DNA from: Solirhodobacter olei
Lineage (GTDB): Bacteria > Pseudomonadota > Alphaproteobacteria > Rhodobacterales > Rhodobacteraceae
Length of the DNA stretch: 54,264 bases
NCBI RefSeq assembly: GCF_004010155.1
Contig: NZ_RRYH01000034.1
Span: 1-54,264, forward strand
Direction of reading: 5' to 3'
Translations under genes and position numbers: made by a program
The notes under the pieces: model-generated
What the model saw: only the letters and a program-made list of their open reading frames with translations
Databases searched by the model: none
What the model was told of the DNA's origin: nothing
Shown here: positions 1 through 10,000 of the stretch, one piece after another
How positions within the stretch are numbered: position 1 is the stretch's first letter
Layout of the letters: the number at the start of each line of letters is the position of its first letter

Positions 1-66
1 ATGGCCGATGCCGTGGCCTTCATGACCGGCGCAAAGGTCCCAGAAGAGGCAACTCAGGCGGCGTGA
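1..66 (+). CDS. C-terminal end of an ABC-type sugar transporter ATPase (FrcA-like), partial
   Basis: Only the last 21 codons are inside the window (ending ADAVAFMTGAKVPEEATQAA, stop TGA at 64-66). The ending resembles the C-terminus of fructose/ribose-type ABC ATPases. The next gene is an FrcK-like kinase, and in rhizobial frcBCAK operons the ATPase gene precedes the kinase gene, so FrcA is the best guess. The stop is one base before the next start codon, which indicates co-transcription. The identification is inferred from context and a short tail, with no catalytic motif visible. Confidence 0.5.
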   Translation: MADAVAFMTGAKVPEEATQAA

Positions 67-67
67 A

Positions 68-721
68 ATGACGGGTTTCGATTCCCACGTGACGGCCGTG
101 CTGGGCCTGATAGAGAGTGTCCGCCGCCCAGGGCTGCCGACGCTGATCGCCGTTGCCGGACCGCCGGGGTCAGGCAAATCCACCCTTGGCGAGAGAGTGG
201 TTGGAGATCTGAATGGGCGGAACCAACCATCGGATCGCGCCCGACTGGTGCCGATGGACGGATTCCATCTCGAAAACAGCGTTCTCGATGCTCGCGGACT
301 GCGAGCGGTCAAGGGGGCTCCGGAGACCTTCGATGTAGAAGAATTCCTTGCCCTGGTCCGTGCACTGAGGCAGGGCGAAGCGGACGTTTGGTATCCTCTG
401 TTCGACCGGGCGCATGACCGCACAATCCCGCGCGCCGGATGCGTGCCGAAAGGCACGCCCATCATCATCGTAGAGGGCAATTACCTCCTGCTGCGTTCTG
501 GCGGCTGGGCAGAGCTGAAGCCGCTTTTCGATGCGACCGTGATGATCGCGCCATCGATGCAAACACTCGAGAACAGACTGATCGATCGATGGCTGCAGCA
601 TGGTCTTCCACTTGATGGCGCTTTGCGCCGTGTGCGTGGCAACGATGTCCTGAATGCTGCAAAGGTCATGGGAGATAGCTTCGAGGCCGACCTTGAATTG
701 CGCGAATTCGGCGGTCCGTGA
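68..721 (+). CDS. frcK: FrcK-like P-loop kinase (uridine/nucleoside kinase-type fold)
   Basis: A 217-residue soluble protein. The Walker A P-loop GPPGSGKST is near residues 31-39, preceded by a hydrophobic strand (LIAVAG). A second conserved block with VEGNYLL near residues 135-141 is typical of the uridine kinase/pantothenate kinase-like group. Length matches FrcK, the putative kinase encoded at the end of the rhizobial fructose ABC operon frcBCAK. The start codon lies directly after the stop of the upstream transporter gene. The probable role is phosphorylation of an imported sugar or nucleoside. The actual substrate is not shown by the sequence, and the FrcK name rests partly on gene order. 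Confidence 0.7.
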   Translation: MTGFDSHVTAVLGLIESVRRPGLPTLIAVAGPPGSGKSTLGERVVGDLNGRNQPSDRARLVPMDGFHLENSVLDARGLRAVKGAPETFDVEEFLALVRALRQGEADVWYPLFDRAHDRTIPRAGCVPKGTPIIIVEGNYLLLRSGGWAELKPLFDATVMIAPSMQTLENRLIDRWLQHGLPLDGALRRVRGNDVLNAAKVMGDSFEADLELREFGGP

Positions 722-1147
722 CTGCTCATTCGTCCTCGGAAAGAGAAAAGCGTGATCCCCGGACGCCGCCTGCTGAATCCGGTCAGTCGTAACCAATCCG
801 CCGAGGGCTGCCCGCCGGATTGGCGCGGCTGGGTGCAAGAGCGCGAAGCCAAGGCAGGTCGAAGCACCATGTCTCAGGTTGGGGAACTCTCGGTCACACA
901 AACCGGGCTGGGACGCCGTTGGGAAGTTGGTTTGATGACTTGCGACGGAACCGCCCTCTGAAGCGGTGGTAAGCGCGGCCACGGTCGCCTCTTGTGATGG
1001 GGGCGGGTTGTCCTCGTCCGTCACGGGGTTCCGAAGGCTCGTCCGGATATCCAGATGTCCATTTGCGCCCGATCAATCCCATGGGTTCTGCCAGAGAGTA
1101 ATCTTTCCCCATCGGGGGCGCGCAAGGCGTGAAGGTGGTGATTTCTC
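722..1147. other. Intergenic region without a supportable gene (426 bp)
   Basis: Short overlapping frames exist on both strands, but none has a ribosome-binding site or a recognisable protein. The last 20 bases carry AAGGTGG, a plausible ribosome-binding site for the following gene. No repeat, tRNA or clear terminator was seen. Confidence 0.5.
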
Positions 1148-2191
1148 ATGGCGAAAGGCGCCGAATGCGGTCGGGCGCGTATAAGAGCCCGGGGAACGAG
1201 ATGGCGAGGTCTGGTCATCGCGCTCATAATGGCCGCCAGTCCAGCGTTTGGCGATACGGCGCTGCAACAGCAGAACGCGGTCCTTTTTGACGAGCTTCAG
1301 GCGGCGCAGAAACTGACTGCGGCCCAGATGGATCGCATTCGGCAGATTTTCACGGAGTTTCCTTATACAAGCCAGGGCAATCCGGCCGTAACCCGCCACC
1401 CCATGACGCGGGAAGAATGCGCCGCCCGTATTCCCGGCGGGCCGGAGAGCTATCGGAACGGAAGCTTCAGGCGGATCTGCGGCGCGCCTTACATGGCCCC
1501 GCTCTATGATCCCGCGACCCAGCGCCCTCAGGATGCGAAGGCCTGCATCGACCAGTTCGAGTTCCCCGACATCCCCTGCGCCTATCCGGTGGTCTGGGTG
1601 ACTGCGCGGCAGGCGGCGGAGCTGTGCTGGGCCGAAGGCAAGCGGCTGTGCGATACACATGAATGGGAGGGGGCCTGTGCCGGCGCGCTTCTGCCCCCCG
1701 ATTATCGCTTCGATCTCGCCCAGGGTCAGCCGACAGAGGTGGCGGTTGCGCGGATGCAGGCTGCCCACAATGCCAGGTTCGGCCCGACGCGGAAATGGAG
1801 CTATGGCCCGACCTACCAGCGCGGGGTCTGCGCCGCGGCCAGCTTCAAGACCGAGGGCTGCAACGGCGGCGACTTCGGCGGCTGTGGATCCAACACCTAC
1901 CCGGCGGGAAGCTTCCCCGAATGCCGCTCGGCGCTCGGCGTCTACGATCTGAACGGCAACGCGGCCGAGCATGTCAACCTGCCGTTGGCCTCCTCTCAGA
2001 TGTCAAGCGCGGGCTCCTTGACCCTTGGCGTCACAGAGATGAAGGGCAGCTGGTTCATCTTCGATCGCTACTACGCCCACCCCGACTGGTGCCGGTGGCG
2101 GGCTCCATTCTGGCACGGCAGCCGGGTGCTCGACCCGCAGAGCCACGCGAATTACCACCTCGGCTTCCGCTGCTGCAAAACGCTGAACTAG
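1148..2191 (+). CDS. Exported formylglycine-generating-enzyme-like (SUMF1/FGE-sulfatase domain) protein
   Basis: 347 residues. An N-terminal signal peptide (basic residues to about 20, hydrophobic 21-32, cleavage after AFG near 35) predicts export. The C-terminal half has the SUMF1 fold signature: TARQAAELCWAEGKRLCDTH near 157-176, a GVYDLNGNAAEH block near 264-275, and a terminal LGFRCCK. In characterised FGE two cysteines sit as C-x4-C shortly before the GFRC block. Here DWCRWRAP keeps the first cysteine but has proline at the second, so classical formylglycine formation is doubtful. The protein may instead be a structural or binding member of the family (compare PvdO/EgtB-like relatives). 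AAGGTGG upstream supports this start. It is convergent, with two spare bases, to the next exported protein. Confidence 0.75.
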   Translation: MAKGAECGRARIRARGTRWRGLVIALIMAASPAFGDTALQQQNAVLFDELQAAQKLTAAQMDRIRQIFTEFPYTSQGNPAVTRHPMTREECAARIPGGPESYRNGSFRRICGAPYMAPLYDPATQRPQDAKACIDQFEFPDIPCAYPVVWVTARQAAELCWAEGKRLCDTHEWEGACAGALLPPDYRFDLAQGQPTEVAVARMQAAHNARFGPTRKWSYGPTYQRGVCAAASFKTEGCNGGDFGGCGSNTYPAGSFPECRSALGVYDLNGNAAEHVNLPLASSQMSSAGSLTLGVTEMKGSWFIFDRYYAHPDWCRWRAPFWHGSRVLDPQSHANYHLGFRCCKTLN

Positions 2192-2194
2192 GCG

Positions 2195-3073
2195 CTATCG
2201 GGATTCCTTCTTCAGCAGGCCCACGGGGTTGTCGATCGGACCCTCGCGGCTGACGAGGCCCGCCAGGTCCGGATCCTGCATAACCTTGGCCAGACGTTCC
2301 GGCCGGCCGTTCACATAGGCGGTGGCGCTGACAAGCCGGATGCCGTGGCTGTAATCGGCGTAGATCGCCTGGTGGACGGTGGTAAGCGGCTGAATCGGGG
2401 CACCGTTCAGCCGGTGCCAGCCGTAGATCGCCACCTTTCCCGGGTGGGCGATCAGCCGGTTCGTGAGCACAAGGTCTTTCTGATCGCCCGCAACCAGCTC
2501 GTCGGATCGCGCCGCGCGCGGGCCGAGCTGCGCGTTCACAGTTTCGTTGTGGCGCAGGAGATACCCGGTCGAGGTCATTTCCGGTCCGGCGGGCATGGGC
2601 CGCGGCGCAAGGCGGACCCGGGCGGCGTGGTAGATCGCATCGACCATCTTCGGCGTCGGCAGAAGGAACCCGAGGCGGAGCGCGATCTTGGCGGCGGCGG
2701 GCAGGCCGAGCGGCGTGCGAACGAAATCGGCATTGGAGCCAACGGAGAGGTAGTCCGGTGTCACGCAGATAGTCACCTTTACCGCAGCGCCAGCGGGGGT
2801 GTGCCCCGTCAGGGTGACCGGAACAAGCCGGCGGAGAAAGGCGGGGATGTTGCCTGCCAGAAGCTGGGCCTCCACCACTGCATCGCGGTCGGGCCCGCGG
2901 ATATCCATCACCCGGTCCATCACGGCACGACCCGATGGCGCGCTGGAGGAGCGGGCAGGGATGGCCCGGCTCAGTCCAGGGGCGCAGGGCGCTGGCGCGG
3001 CGTTGGCGCCGAAGGCGGGGGTAGCGAGAAGGATGGCGGCGAATGCCCAGGCCGCGGGGCTGATCTGTCTCAT
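2195..3073 (-). CDS. Exported protein of unknown function
   Basis: 292 residues with a clear signal peptide (MRQISPAAWAFAAILLATPAFGA, cleavage near 22-26). No family was recognised. The mature part has no further membrane segment. It contains a conserved-looking block near residues 210-250 (YGWHRLNGAPIQPLTTVH followed by QAIYADYSHGIRLVS) that could be a catalytic or binding core, rich in H, Y and D. It is transcribed convergently with the FGE-like gene and in the same direction as comM, which ends 380 bp upstream. The nearby exported proteins (FGE-like, and the 610-residue protein at 5174) suggest a periplasmic or cell-surface function, but no specific role can be assigned. Confidence 0.6.
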   Translation of the reverse strand: MRQISPAAWAFAAILLATPAFGANAAPAPCAPGLSRAIPARSSSAPSGRAVMDRVMDIRGPDRDAVVEAQLLAGNIPAFLRRLVPVTLTGHTPAGAAVKVTICVTPDYLSVGSNADFVRTPLGLPAAAKIALRLGFLLPTPKMVDAIYHAARVRLAPRPMPAGPEMTSTGYLLRHNETVNAQLGPRAARSDELVAGDQKDLVLTNRLIAHPGKVAIYGWHRLNGAPIQPLTTVHQAIYADYSHGIRLVSATAYVNGRPERLAKVMQDPDLAGLVSREGPIDNPVGLLKKESR

Positions 3074-3455
3074 GAGTCACCTGCTGCCGGTATGGATCGA
3101 CCGGTCCCGGCCAGATGGACCGGGGCCGACTGTTGAAATGTCGGACAGCGCGATGGAGACAACCCATCCGGAGCGGCATGCTGCGCCGCGGGTCCGGTCC
3201 CGTGATGGAGGCTATCGCTGCCTGTCCCCGTCGCCCCGCTGCATCAGCCAGGGGTCATTGCGGGCCCGACCGTCGGATTGGATTGCCCCGACCCAGCGCC
3301 CACCCTCCAGGACCCCTAAGCGCGGATCAATCTGCGCGAGGCCACCCTTCGGGCCGTTCTAATCAAGGTTTTGTCGATGCCGGCGGCGGCGGTCAAGCTG
3401 CCGCGATCCGACGGGCGACATTTCGCTGACGGGTGGCGGCCAGGGCGTGCTGCGC
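3074..3455. other. Intergenic region without a supportable gene (382 bp)
   Basis: It lies between the end of comM and the start of the 292-residue exported protein, both on the minus strand. Frames here are short and lack ribosome-binding sites. No clear hairpin terminator or repeat was seen. Confidence 0.45.
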
Positions 3456-4970
3456 TCAGGCGCGCGTGGGGATCGCCAGGCGGTAGCCGATCGCTTCCGC
3501 GAGGTGGTTGGTGCGCACCGCGTCCGAGCCGGCAAGATCGGCAATGGTGCGGGCGACGCGCAAGATGCGGTAGTAGCCGCGCGCCGTGAGGCCATAGCGC
3601 TCCGCTGCGCGCGCGATTAGTGCCTTGCCATCGGCATCGGGCGTGGCGTGATCGGTCAGCAGCGTGCCTTCGGCATCGGCATTGACCCGGATGCGGTTCG
3701 TTCCGGCATAGCGCTCGGCCTGAATGGCGCGGGCCTCTGCGACGCGGGCGGCGATCGCGGCGGAGCTTTCGCCATTGGCCGGCAGGTCCAGATCCATATA
3801 GCTCACCGGCGGCACGTCGACGCGCAGGTCGAACCTGTCCATAAGCGGGCCGGAGATCCGGGCGAGGTACTCGTCGCCGCAGATCGGCGCCCGGTTGCAG
3901 GCACGGCCAGGGTCGGTGACGTAGCCGCACCTGCACGGGTTGGCCGCCGCGATCAGCTGAAAGCGGCACGGATAGCGGACATGCGCGTTGGCCCGGGCGA
4001 TCACGACCTCTCCGGTTTCGATCGGCTGGCGCAGGGTTTCCAGCACCGAACCGCTGAACTCGGGAAACTCGTCGAGGAACAGTACCCCGTTATGTGCCAG
4101 GCTGATCTCGCCGGGCTTGGCGCCCCGGCCCCCGCCGATGATCGCGGCCATGGAAGCCGTGTGATGCGGCTCGCGAAACGGTCGGGCGCGGGAGATGCCG
4201 CCGTCGCTCAGGAGGCCCGAGATCGAGTGGATCATCGAGGTTTCCAGCGCCTCGGTGGGCGAGAGCGGCGGCAAGAGGCCGGGCAGGCGCGCCGCGAGCA
4301 TGGATTTTCCGGACCCGGGCGGGCCGGTCAGCAGCATGTGATGGCGGCCGGCGGCGGCAATCTCCAGCGCGCGCTTGGCGCGTTCCTGGCCCTTAACCTC
4401 TGCAATGTCCCGCCAACCGCGCTCCGGCGCGATCTCGCCCGCCTCGGCCGGTGCAAGGGCGGCCTGGCCGGTGAAGTGGCGGATCACCTCGGCCAGCGAG
4501 GCCGCGGCGAGGACCTGCGTCGCGCCGACCCAGGCCGCCTCTGCTCCGCAGGCGACCGGACAGAGCAGCGCGCGGTCCTCTTCTGCCGCGGCCATGGCGG
4601 CAGGCAGCGCGCCGGTGACCGCGATCAGGCTGCCATCAAGCGCCAGTTCGCCAAGCGAGACGGTCTGGGCTGTGGCGTCCACCGGCAGGATCTCGATCGC
4701 CGCAAGCACGGCAAGCGCGATCGGAAGGTCGAAGTGAGAGCCCTCCTTGGGCAGATCGGCGGGGGAGAGGTTCACCGTCACCCGCCGCGACGGCAGCGCG
4801 ATGGAAAGGGCGCTCAGCGCAGCGCGCACCCGTTCGCGCGCCTCGCTCACCGCCTTGTCGGGCAGCCCCACGATGCCGAAGGCCGGCAGTCCGGGCGAGA
4901 CGGCGCATTGCACCTCCACCAGCCGTGGCTCCAGCCCGTCGAAGGCGACCGTATAGGCCTGCGCCGGCAT
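3456..4970 (-). CDS. comM: ComM/YifB-family Mg-chelatase-like AAA+ ATPase
   Basis: 504 residues from the ATG at 4970 (MPAQAYTVAFDGLEPRLVEV, the canonical family N-terminus); the open frame extends further upstream but without family similarity. An N-terminal ChlI-type domain (about 20-145) is followed by the AAA+ core with Walker A GPPGSGKS at 216-223, Walker B VLFLDEFPEF, the zinc-like NPCRCGY block and a C-terminal Mg-chelatase helical domain. ComM is a hexameric helicase that promotes branch migration during integration of incoming DNA in natural transformation. Length matches the family. It sits alone among exported-protein genes with no obvious partner. Confidence 0.93.
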   Translation of the reverse strand: MPAQAYTVAFDGLEPRLVEVQCAVSPGLPAFGIVGLPDKAVSEARERVRAALSALSIALPSRRVTVNLSPADLPKEGSHFDLPIALAVLAAIEILPVDATAQTVSLGELALDGSLIAVTGALPAAMAAAEEDRALLCPVACGAEAAWVGATQVLAAASLAEVIRHFTGQAALAPAEAGEIAPERGWRDIAEVKGQERAKRALEIAAAGRHHMLLTGPPGSGKSMLAARLPGLLPPLSPTEALETSMIHSISGLLSDGGISRARPFREPHHTASMAAIIGGGRGAKPGEISLAHNGVLFLDEFPEFSGSVLETLRQPIETGEVVIARANAHVRYPCRFQLIAAANPCRCGYVTDPGRACNRAPICGDEYLARISGPLMDRFDLRVDVPPVSYMDLDLPANGESSAAIAARVAEARAIQAERYAGTNRIRVNADAEGTLLTDHATPDADGKALIARAAERYGLTARGYYRILRVARTIADLAGSDAVRTNHLAEAIGYRLAIPTRA

Positions 4971-5173
4971 GTTGTCCCCCGTTCGATCAGGCTTGATCGC
5001 TAGCCCGAAGAGGGTTGAGAATTGGTAAACACCGGCAGGGAGGAAGGCCGATGGAGGTCCTGATTCCGTTCGCGTGGCGTTGCGCGCCGGAAGGCGGGTT
5101 GCCCTCGCGCTTGCCTTCGTCAGGACAGTGCAAGCGGGAAAGTGTTTGGCTCCACCCGCGCGACGCCGGTTAG

Positions 5174-7006
5174 ATGGCGACGACCAACGGCCCATCGGGC
5201 CCCGAACGAGCAGCGAAAAAGAGACCCGTGACCTTATCCTCCCGAACTTTCCCCGTTCCGAGCCGCATGGCCGGGCCTGGCTTGGCCCTTGCCCTGGGCC
5301 TGATCTCCACCGGTGCCATGGCGGCGCAGTTGCAGGCCTTCCAGATGCCCGCGGCCCCCGTTCTTACGCGGCAGATGGCGGCCTATGACGCCGTCCGCCC
5401 GAAGAACATTGTCGAACTGCAGCCCTTCCGCTCGACCGAGACGGCACGGCTCTCCGACGGACAAGAGATCAAGCTGATCTCCCTCAATCCGAATGTGAAC
5501 TCCTGGTTCATCCTTCAGGTCGGCAAGTGGAACTGGAACCGGGTCTACCACATCCAGAACCCGTCTCCTGGTGGGCAGACAGTCAGCCTTTCCAAGGGGC
5601 CGGATCCGCGCCTCGTTGTCACCATCGGCGGGAAGGAGACGTCCTGCGCCCCCTGGGCCAATGGGGACAAGTCGCTGAGCGGCGCGCGTGCGACGCACGA
5701 CCCCTACGCGCCGATCTGCCAAGGGCATCTGTTCCTGCGCAACCCCGTGCCCGGGCATTCGACCGAACTGGAATGGACGGCGAATTTCATTCGCCAGAAC
5801 ATATTGGGCGGCGAGATGATCGTCGGCCTTGTCAAGGACGTGTTCTACAAGGACGCCTTCCGCATCGTTCCTCAGGACGTAAAGGGCAGAAGCGCGGGGG
5901 CGACCGGCGGGGCCAACGGTCCGGATCCGGCGCAGAGCCGGCATTTCCGGGTGCGCAGCCGGATCGGGCTGAAGCTGGTATCGTCCACGCCAGGCGTGAT
6001 GGTGCTCGGCCGCTGGTATCCGGTGGCCGATATTCCCGGCGTCTTCGCCAGCGCGATGCAGCCGGCGGCGATCGATCAATCGATCCTTAATGGGCCCGGA
6101 AAGACCGACCCGCTTGACCGGATCGAGGCGCGCTCGATGGATTACTTCGTGGCGTTCGACCTTTCGCGCTTCGACATGGGCTATGCGCTCGGCACCGCGC
6201 ATCCCAGCCTCGGCTGGTCCCCACGGCCACCGGCCGCGTCGCAGGATCCGGCGCTGCCGGGGCCGGACGGGGTGGGCAATCCGGCGCCGGTCGTGCCGAA
6301 CGGAATGCTGAACCCGGTTCTCGCACCGCGCGTCACGGCCACCTTCGCGGCCGGGTTCAAGCGCCGCCACGGGGCTTTCATGGCCGGGCCCTTCTCTAAG
6401 ATCAACCACGGCTCGCATTACGGCTTCATCCAGCAGGGCGTAATCATGAGCAAGCTCAACCCCGGGCTGTCGACGATCTACGTGATGGATGACGGCAGCA
6501 TTCACATGGGTACCTGGACCAAGGCGGACAATGCCCTGCTGCCGAAGATCCGCTTCGCCCGCCAGAATGGCGTGCCGCTGCTAAGGCGCAACCCGGCCGG
6601 CGGTGCCGGGATTCCCGGCGCGCTGGTCACCAGCGCGGACGGCGGCAACTGGTCCGGCTCTGCCGACAACCGGCTCCGCACGCTCAGGGCAGGGGCCTGC
6701 ATGCTCGATCGCAATGGCAGCCGCTACTTCGTCTATGCCTTCTTCTCGACTGCGACGCCCTCGGCCATGGCGCGCACCTTCGAGGGGTATGGCTGCAGCT
6801 ATGCCATGTTGCTGGACATGAACGCGCTGGAGCACACCTATTTCGCGCTCTACGACCGCGCGACCGGCAAGCGGCGGATCGAGCATCTGATCCCCGGAAT
6901 GGCCGTGGTCGACATGAAGAACTCGCAAGGCCAGCGCATGGCTCGCTTTGTCGATTATCCGGACAACCGCGACTTCTTCTACATGATCCCCCGCCACGGC
7001 GGCTGA
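5174..7006 (+). CDS. Large exported protein of unknown function
   Basis: 610 residues if the ATG at 5174 is used. A hydrophobic signal-like stretch (GLALALGLISTGAMA) lies at 35-49, so an internal ATG at 5267 (579 residues) or GTG at 5228 would give a more ordinary signal peptide. None of these starts has a strong ribosome-binding site. No domain was recognised. The mature protein has few hydrophobic segments, many aromatic and glycine residues, and a C-terminal half with blocks such as FKRRHGAFMAGPFSKINHGS and VYAFFSTATPSAMARTFEGY that look conserved and possibly beta-rich. It is probably periplasmic or surface-exposed. It is convergent with the RND efflux operon, separated by a strong GC palindrome. 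Confidence 0.6.
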   Translation: MATTNGPSGPERAAKKRPVTLSSRTFPVPSRMAGPGLALALGLISTGAMAAQLQAFQMPAAPVLTRQMAAYDAVRPKNIVELQPFRSTETARLSDGQEIKLISLNPNVNSWFILQVGKWNWNRVYHIQNPSPGGQTVSLSKGPDPRLVVTIGGKETSCAPWANGDKSLSGARATHDPYAPICQGHLFLRNPVPGHSTELEWTANFIRQNILGGEMIVGLVKDVFYKDAFRIVPQDVKGRSAGATGGANGPDPAQSRHFRVRSRIGLKLVSSTPGVMVLGRWYPVADIPGVFASAMQPAAIDQSILNGPGKTDPLDRIEARSMDYFVAFDLSRFDMGYALGTAHPSLGWSPRPPAASQDPALPGPDGVGNPAPVVPNGMLNPVLAPRVTATFAAGFKRRHGAFMAGPFSKINHGSHYGFIQQGVIMSKLNPGLSTIYVMDDGSIHMGTWTKADNALLPKIRFARQNGVPLLRRNPAGGAGIPGALVTSADGGNWSGSADNRLRTLRAGACMLDRNGSRYFVYAFFSTATPSAMARTFEGYGCSYAMLLDMNALEHTYFALYDRATGKRRIEHLIPGMAVVDMKNSQGQRMARFVDYPDNRDFFYMIPRHGG

Positions 7007-7029
7007 GCGGCCTGGGACGACAAGCGAGC

Positions 7030-7049
7030 CCGGGCGCCGCGGCGCCCGG
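7030..7049. terminator. GC-rich palindrome between convergent genes
   Basis: A perfect 20-base palindrome (half site CCGGGCGCCG) lies between the stops of two convergent genes. It could act as a bidirectional transcription end point. No T-run follows, so factor-independent termination is uncertain. Confidence 0.5.
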
Positions 7050-7052
7050 CGC

Positions 7053-10000
7053 TCAGTGCGCCGCGAGCGCCCCGGCTTCATCCTTGCGCGGTGCGATCCG
7101 GGAGGCGAGCAACAGATACATCGCCGGCACCACAAAGAGCGTGAAGAGCGTCCCGATCGACATGCCGGTGAAGATCACCAGGCCCATCGCGTGCCGCCCG
7201 GCCGCCCCCGCGCCACTTGCCACGACCAGGGGCACCACGCCGAAGACCATCGCCGCGGTCGTCATCAGGATTGGCCGCAGACGGGTAGAGGCCGCGTCGA
7301 GTACCGCCTCGAGCTTGGACATCCCCGCCTCCTGCGCCGCATTGGCGAACTGCACGATGAGGATCCCGTGTTTCGAGATCAGCCCCATCAGCGTCACCAG
7401 CCCGACCTCGGTGTAGATGTTGATGGTCGAGAAGCCGAGGAAGATGAAGCTCACCGCCCCGAACAGCGCCAGCGGGACCGAGATCAGGATCACGATCGGG
7501 TCGCGGAAGCTTTCGAACAATGCCGAAAGGGCAAGGAAGACGATGATGACAGAGAACATCATCGTCACCAGGAACCCACCCGACTCCTGAATGAACTGCC
7601 GGGACTGCCCGGCATAGTCGGCGGTGAAGCCCGAGGGGGCGACCTGCTGCAGCGTCTTGTTAAGGAAGCTCAGCGCCGCGCTCTGCGACCCCGCCGGCAC
7701 GCCAGAGATCGTGGCCGAGTTCAGCTGCTGGAAGTGTGAGATCGACTCCGGAACCACGCTGGTGGTCAGGTGCGCGACCGTGCTGACTGCGACCGGGCCG
7801 TTCGGCGTAGGGATATGCAGGTTGAGGATGTCCGAGGGCGCCAGACGGTCGACCTGCAGGACCTGCGGGATCACCTTGTAGGCGCGCCCGTCGATGGTGA
7901 AGTAGTTGACGTTCGCCCCGGCCAGTGCCGCGCCGAGTGCCTGGCCCACCTGCTGCTTGGTCAGTCCGAGGGCCGCGACCTTGTCGGCATCAATGATCAG
8001 GTTCGCCTGAGGCTGGTCGATCTTCAGGTTGGAGTCGATGTAGTAGAACTTGTGCTCGGCCTTGGCCTTGTCGACGATCTTCTTGACCACGTCCTCAAGG
8101 TTCTGAAACGGCTGGGTGGTCTTGATGACATATTGCACCGGCAGGCCCGAGGATCCGGGCAGCGAGGGGAACTGGAAGGCCACCACCTTGGCACCGGCGA
8201 CCCCGTTCCACTTCGCCTGCAGCTCGTGCTGGACCTGCGTCGCGCTGCGGCTGCGCTCGCTATAGGGTTTCAGCAGGACGCCGCTGAAGCCCTGATTGAC
8301 CGTCGGGAACCCCGAGATCTGGAACATCTGGTCGTATTCCGGCAGCGTCTTGGCGATGTCGAACATCTGGTTGTTGTAGGTGACCATCTGGCTGGCCGTC
8401 GCCGTCGGCGGGCCGGTGACGAGGGCCGCGACCACGCCCTGGTCCTCGGTCGGGGCCAGCTCCTTCTGCGACATGGTGAACATCGCGGCGAGCATGGCGA
8501 TCAGGATCACCGACATCACCACCGGCACCGAATAGGTCTGCATCAGCGAGCGAAGGATGCGCAGGTAGAAGCGGCGCACGGCCTCGAAGACCTCGTCAAT
8601 ATGCCGGGCCAGCCAGGCATCGTCCTGCGCCGGCTTGAAGATGCGCGAGCACATCATCGGCGAAAGCGTCAGCGCCACGATCCCCGAGACGGTGACCGCC
8701 GAGGCCAGGGTGAAGGCAAACTGCACGAAGAGGGCGCCGGTCAATCCGCCCTGGAAGCCGATCGGCAGGTAGACCGCGATCAGAACCAGTGTCATGGCAA
8801 GGATCGGGCTGCCGAGCTCGCGCGCTGCCATGATCGCCGATTGCAGAGGCGTTCGCTTCTCCTCCTTCATGTGCCGGTCGACGTTCTCCACCACGATGAT
8901 CGCATCGTCGACCACGAGACCGATGGCCAGCACAAGCGCAAGCAGCGTCAGCAGGTTGATGGAATAGCCCAGCAACTCCATCCCGAAGGCCGCGCCGATC
9001 AGCGACAGCGGCATCGCCACCAGCGGCACCGCGATGGCGCGGAAGCTGCCGAGGAAAAGGAAGATCACCACGGTGACGATCGCCAGCGTCTCGATCAGCG
9101 TCTTGATCACCTCGGAGATCGAGGAGTTGATGAACTTGGTGGAGTCGTAGACGATCTTGCCGGTCAGCCCCTCGGGAAGCTGCGAGGTGACGGACGGGAA
9201 GGCCTGGCGCACATGGGCGGCGACGTCGAGGATATTGGCGTCGGGGGCGACCTTGATGCCGATGAAGACCGAATGGATGCCGTTGAAGGCCACGTTCAGG
9301 TTATAGCTGTCGGAGCCGAGGACGACCTTGGCCACGTCCTCCAGCCGGACGACGGAACCGCCCTTGTTCTTGATCACCAGCTTCTTGAAGGCTGCGACCG
9401 TGTGCAGGTCGGTGTCCGCGGTCAGCGGCACCGAGACCCACTGGCCCTTTGCCGACCCGAGCGCGGTCAGGTAGTTGTTGGCCGAGAGCGCGGAATAGAC
9501 ATCGGCCGCGGTCACGCCATGACCCGCCATCTTCACCGGATCGAGCCAGGCGCGCAGCGCGAAGGTGCGCCCGCCCAGAACCTCTGCCGTCTGTACCCCG
9601 TCGACCGCGTTCAGCTTCGGCACCACCACGCGGTTCAGGTAGTCGGTCACGTCGTTCGCGGTCATCGTCTTCGAGTAGAAGCCGAGGTACATCGCGTCGG
9701 TGGTCTGGCCAGTCGAGACGTTGATGATCGGCGTCTGCGCGGCGGCCGGCAGCTGGTTCTTCACCGCGCTGATCTGGGTGTTGATCTCGGTCAGCGCCTT
9801 GTTGGCGTCGTAGTTCAGCCGGAGCTGCGCGGTGATCGTCGACACGCCAGAGGAGCTGGAGGAGGAGAGGTAGTCGATCCCCTGCGCCTGCGCGATCGAG
9901 GCCTCCAGCGGCTGAGTGATGAAGCCCGCGACCGTCGCCGCGTCCGCACCTGGGTATAGCGTGGTGATGGTGACGGAGGCGGACTGCGTCTGCGGATACT

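Noticed and set aside
170-1024. Minus-strand frame of 284 codons over the FrcK-like gene
   Set aside because: It is antisense to a gene with clear P-loop motifs and has no domain of its own.
7770-9959. Plus-strand frame of 729 codons
   Set aside because: It is an antisense shadow of the RND permease, with an Arg/Asp/His-biased translation typical of such shadows.
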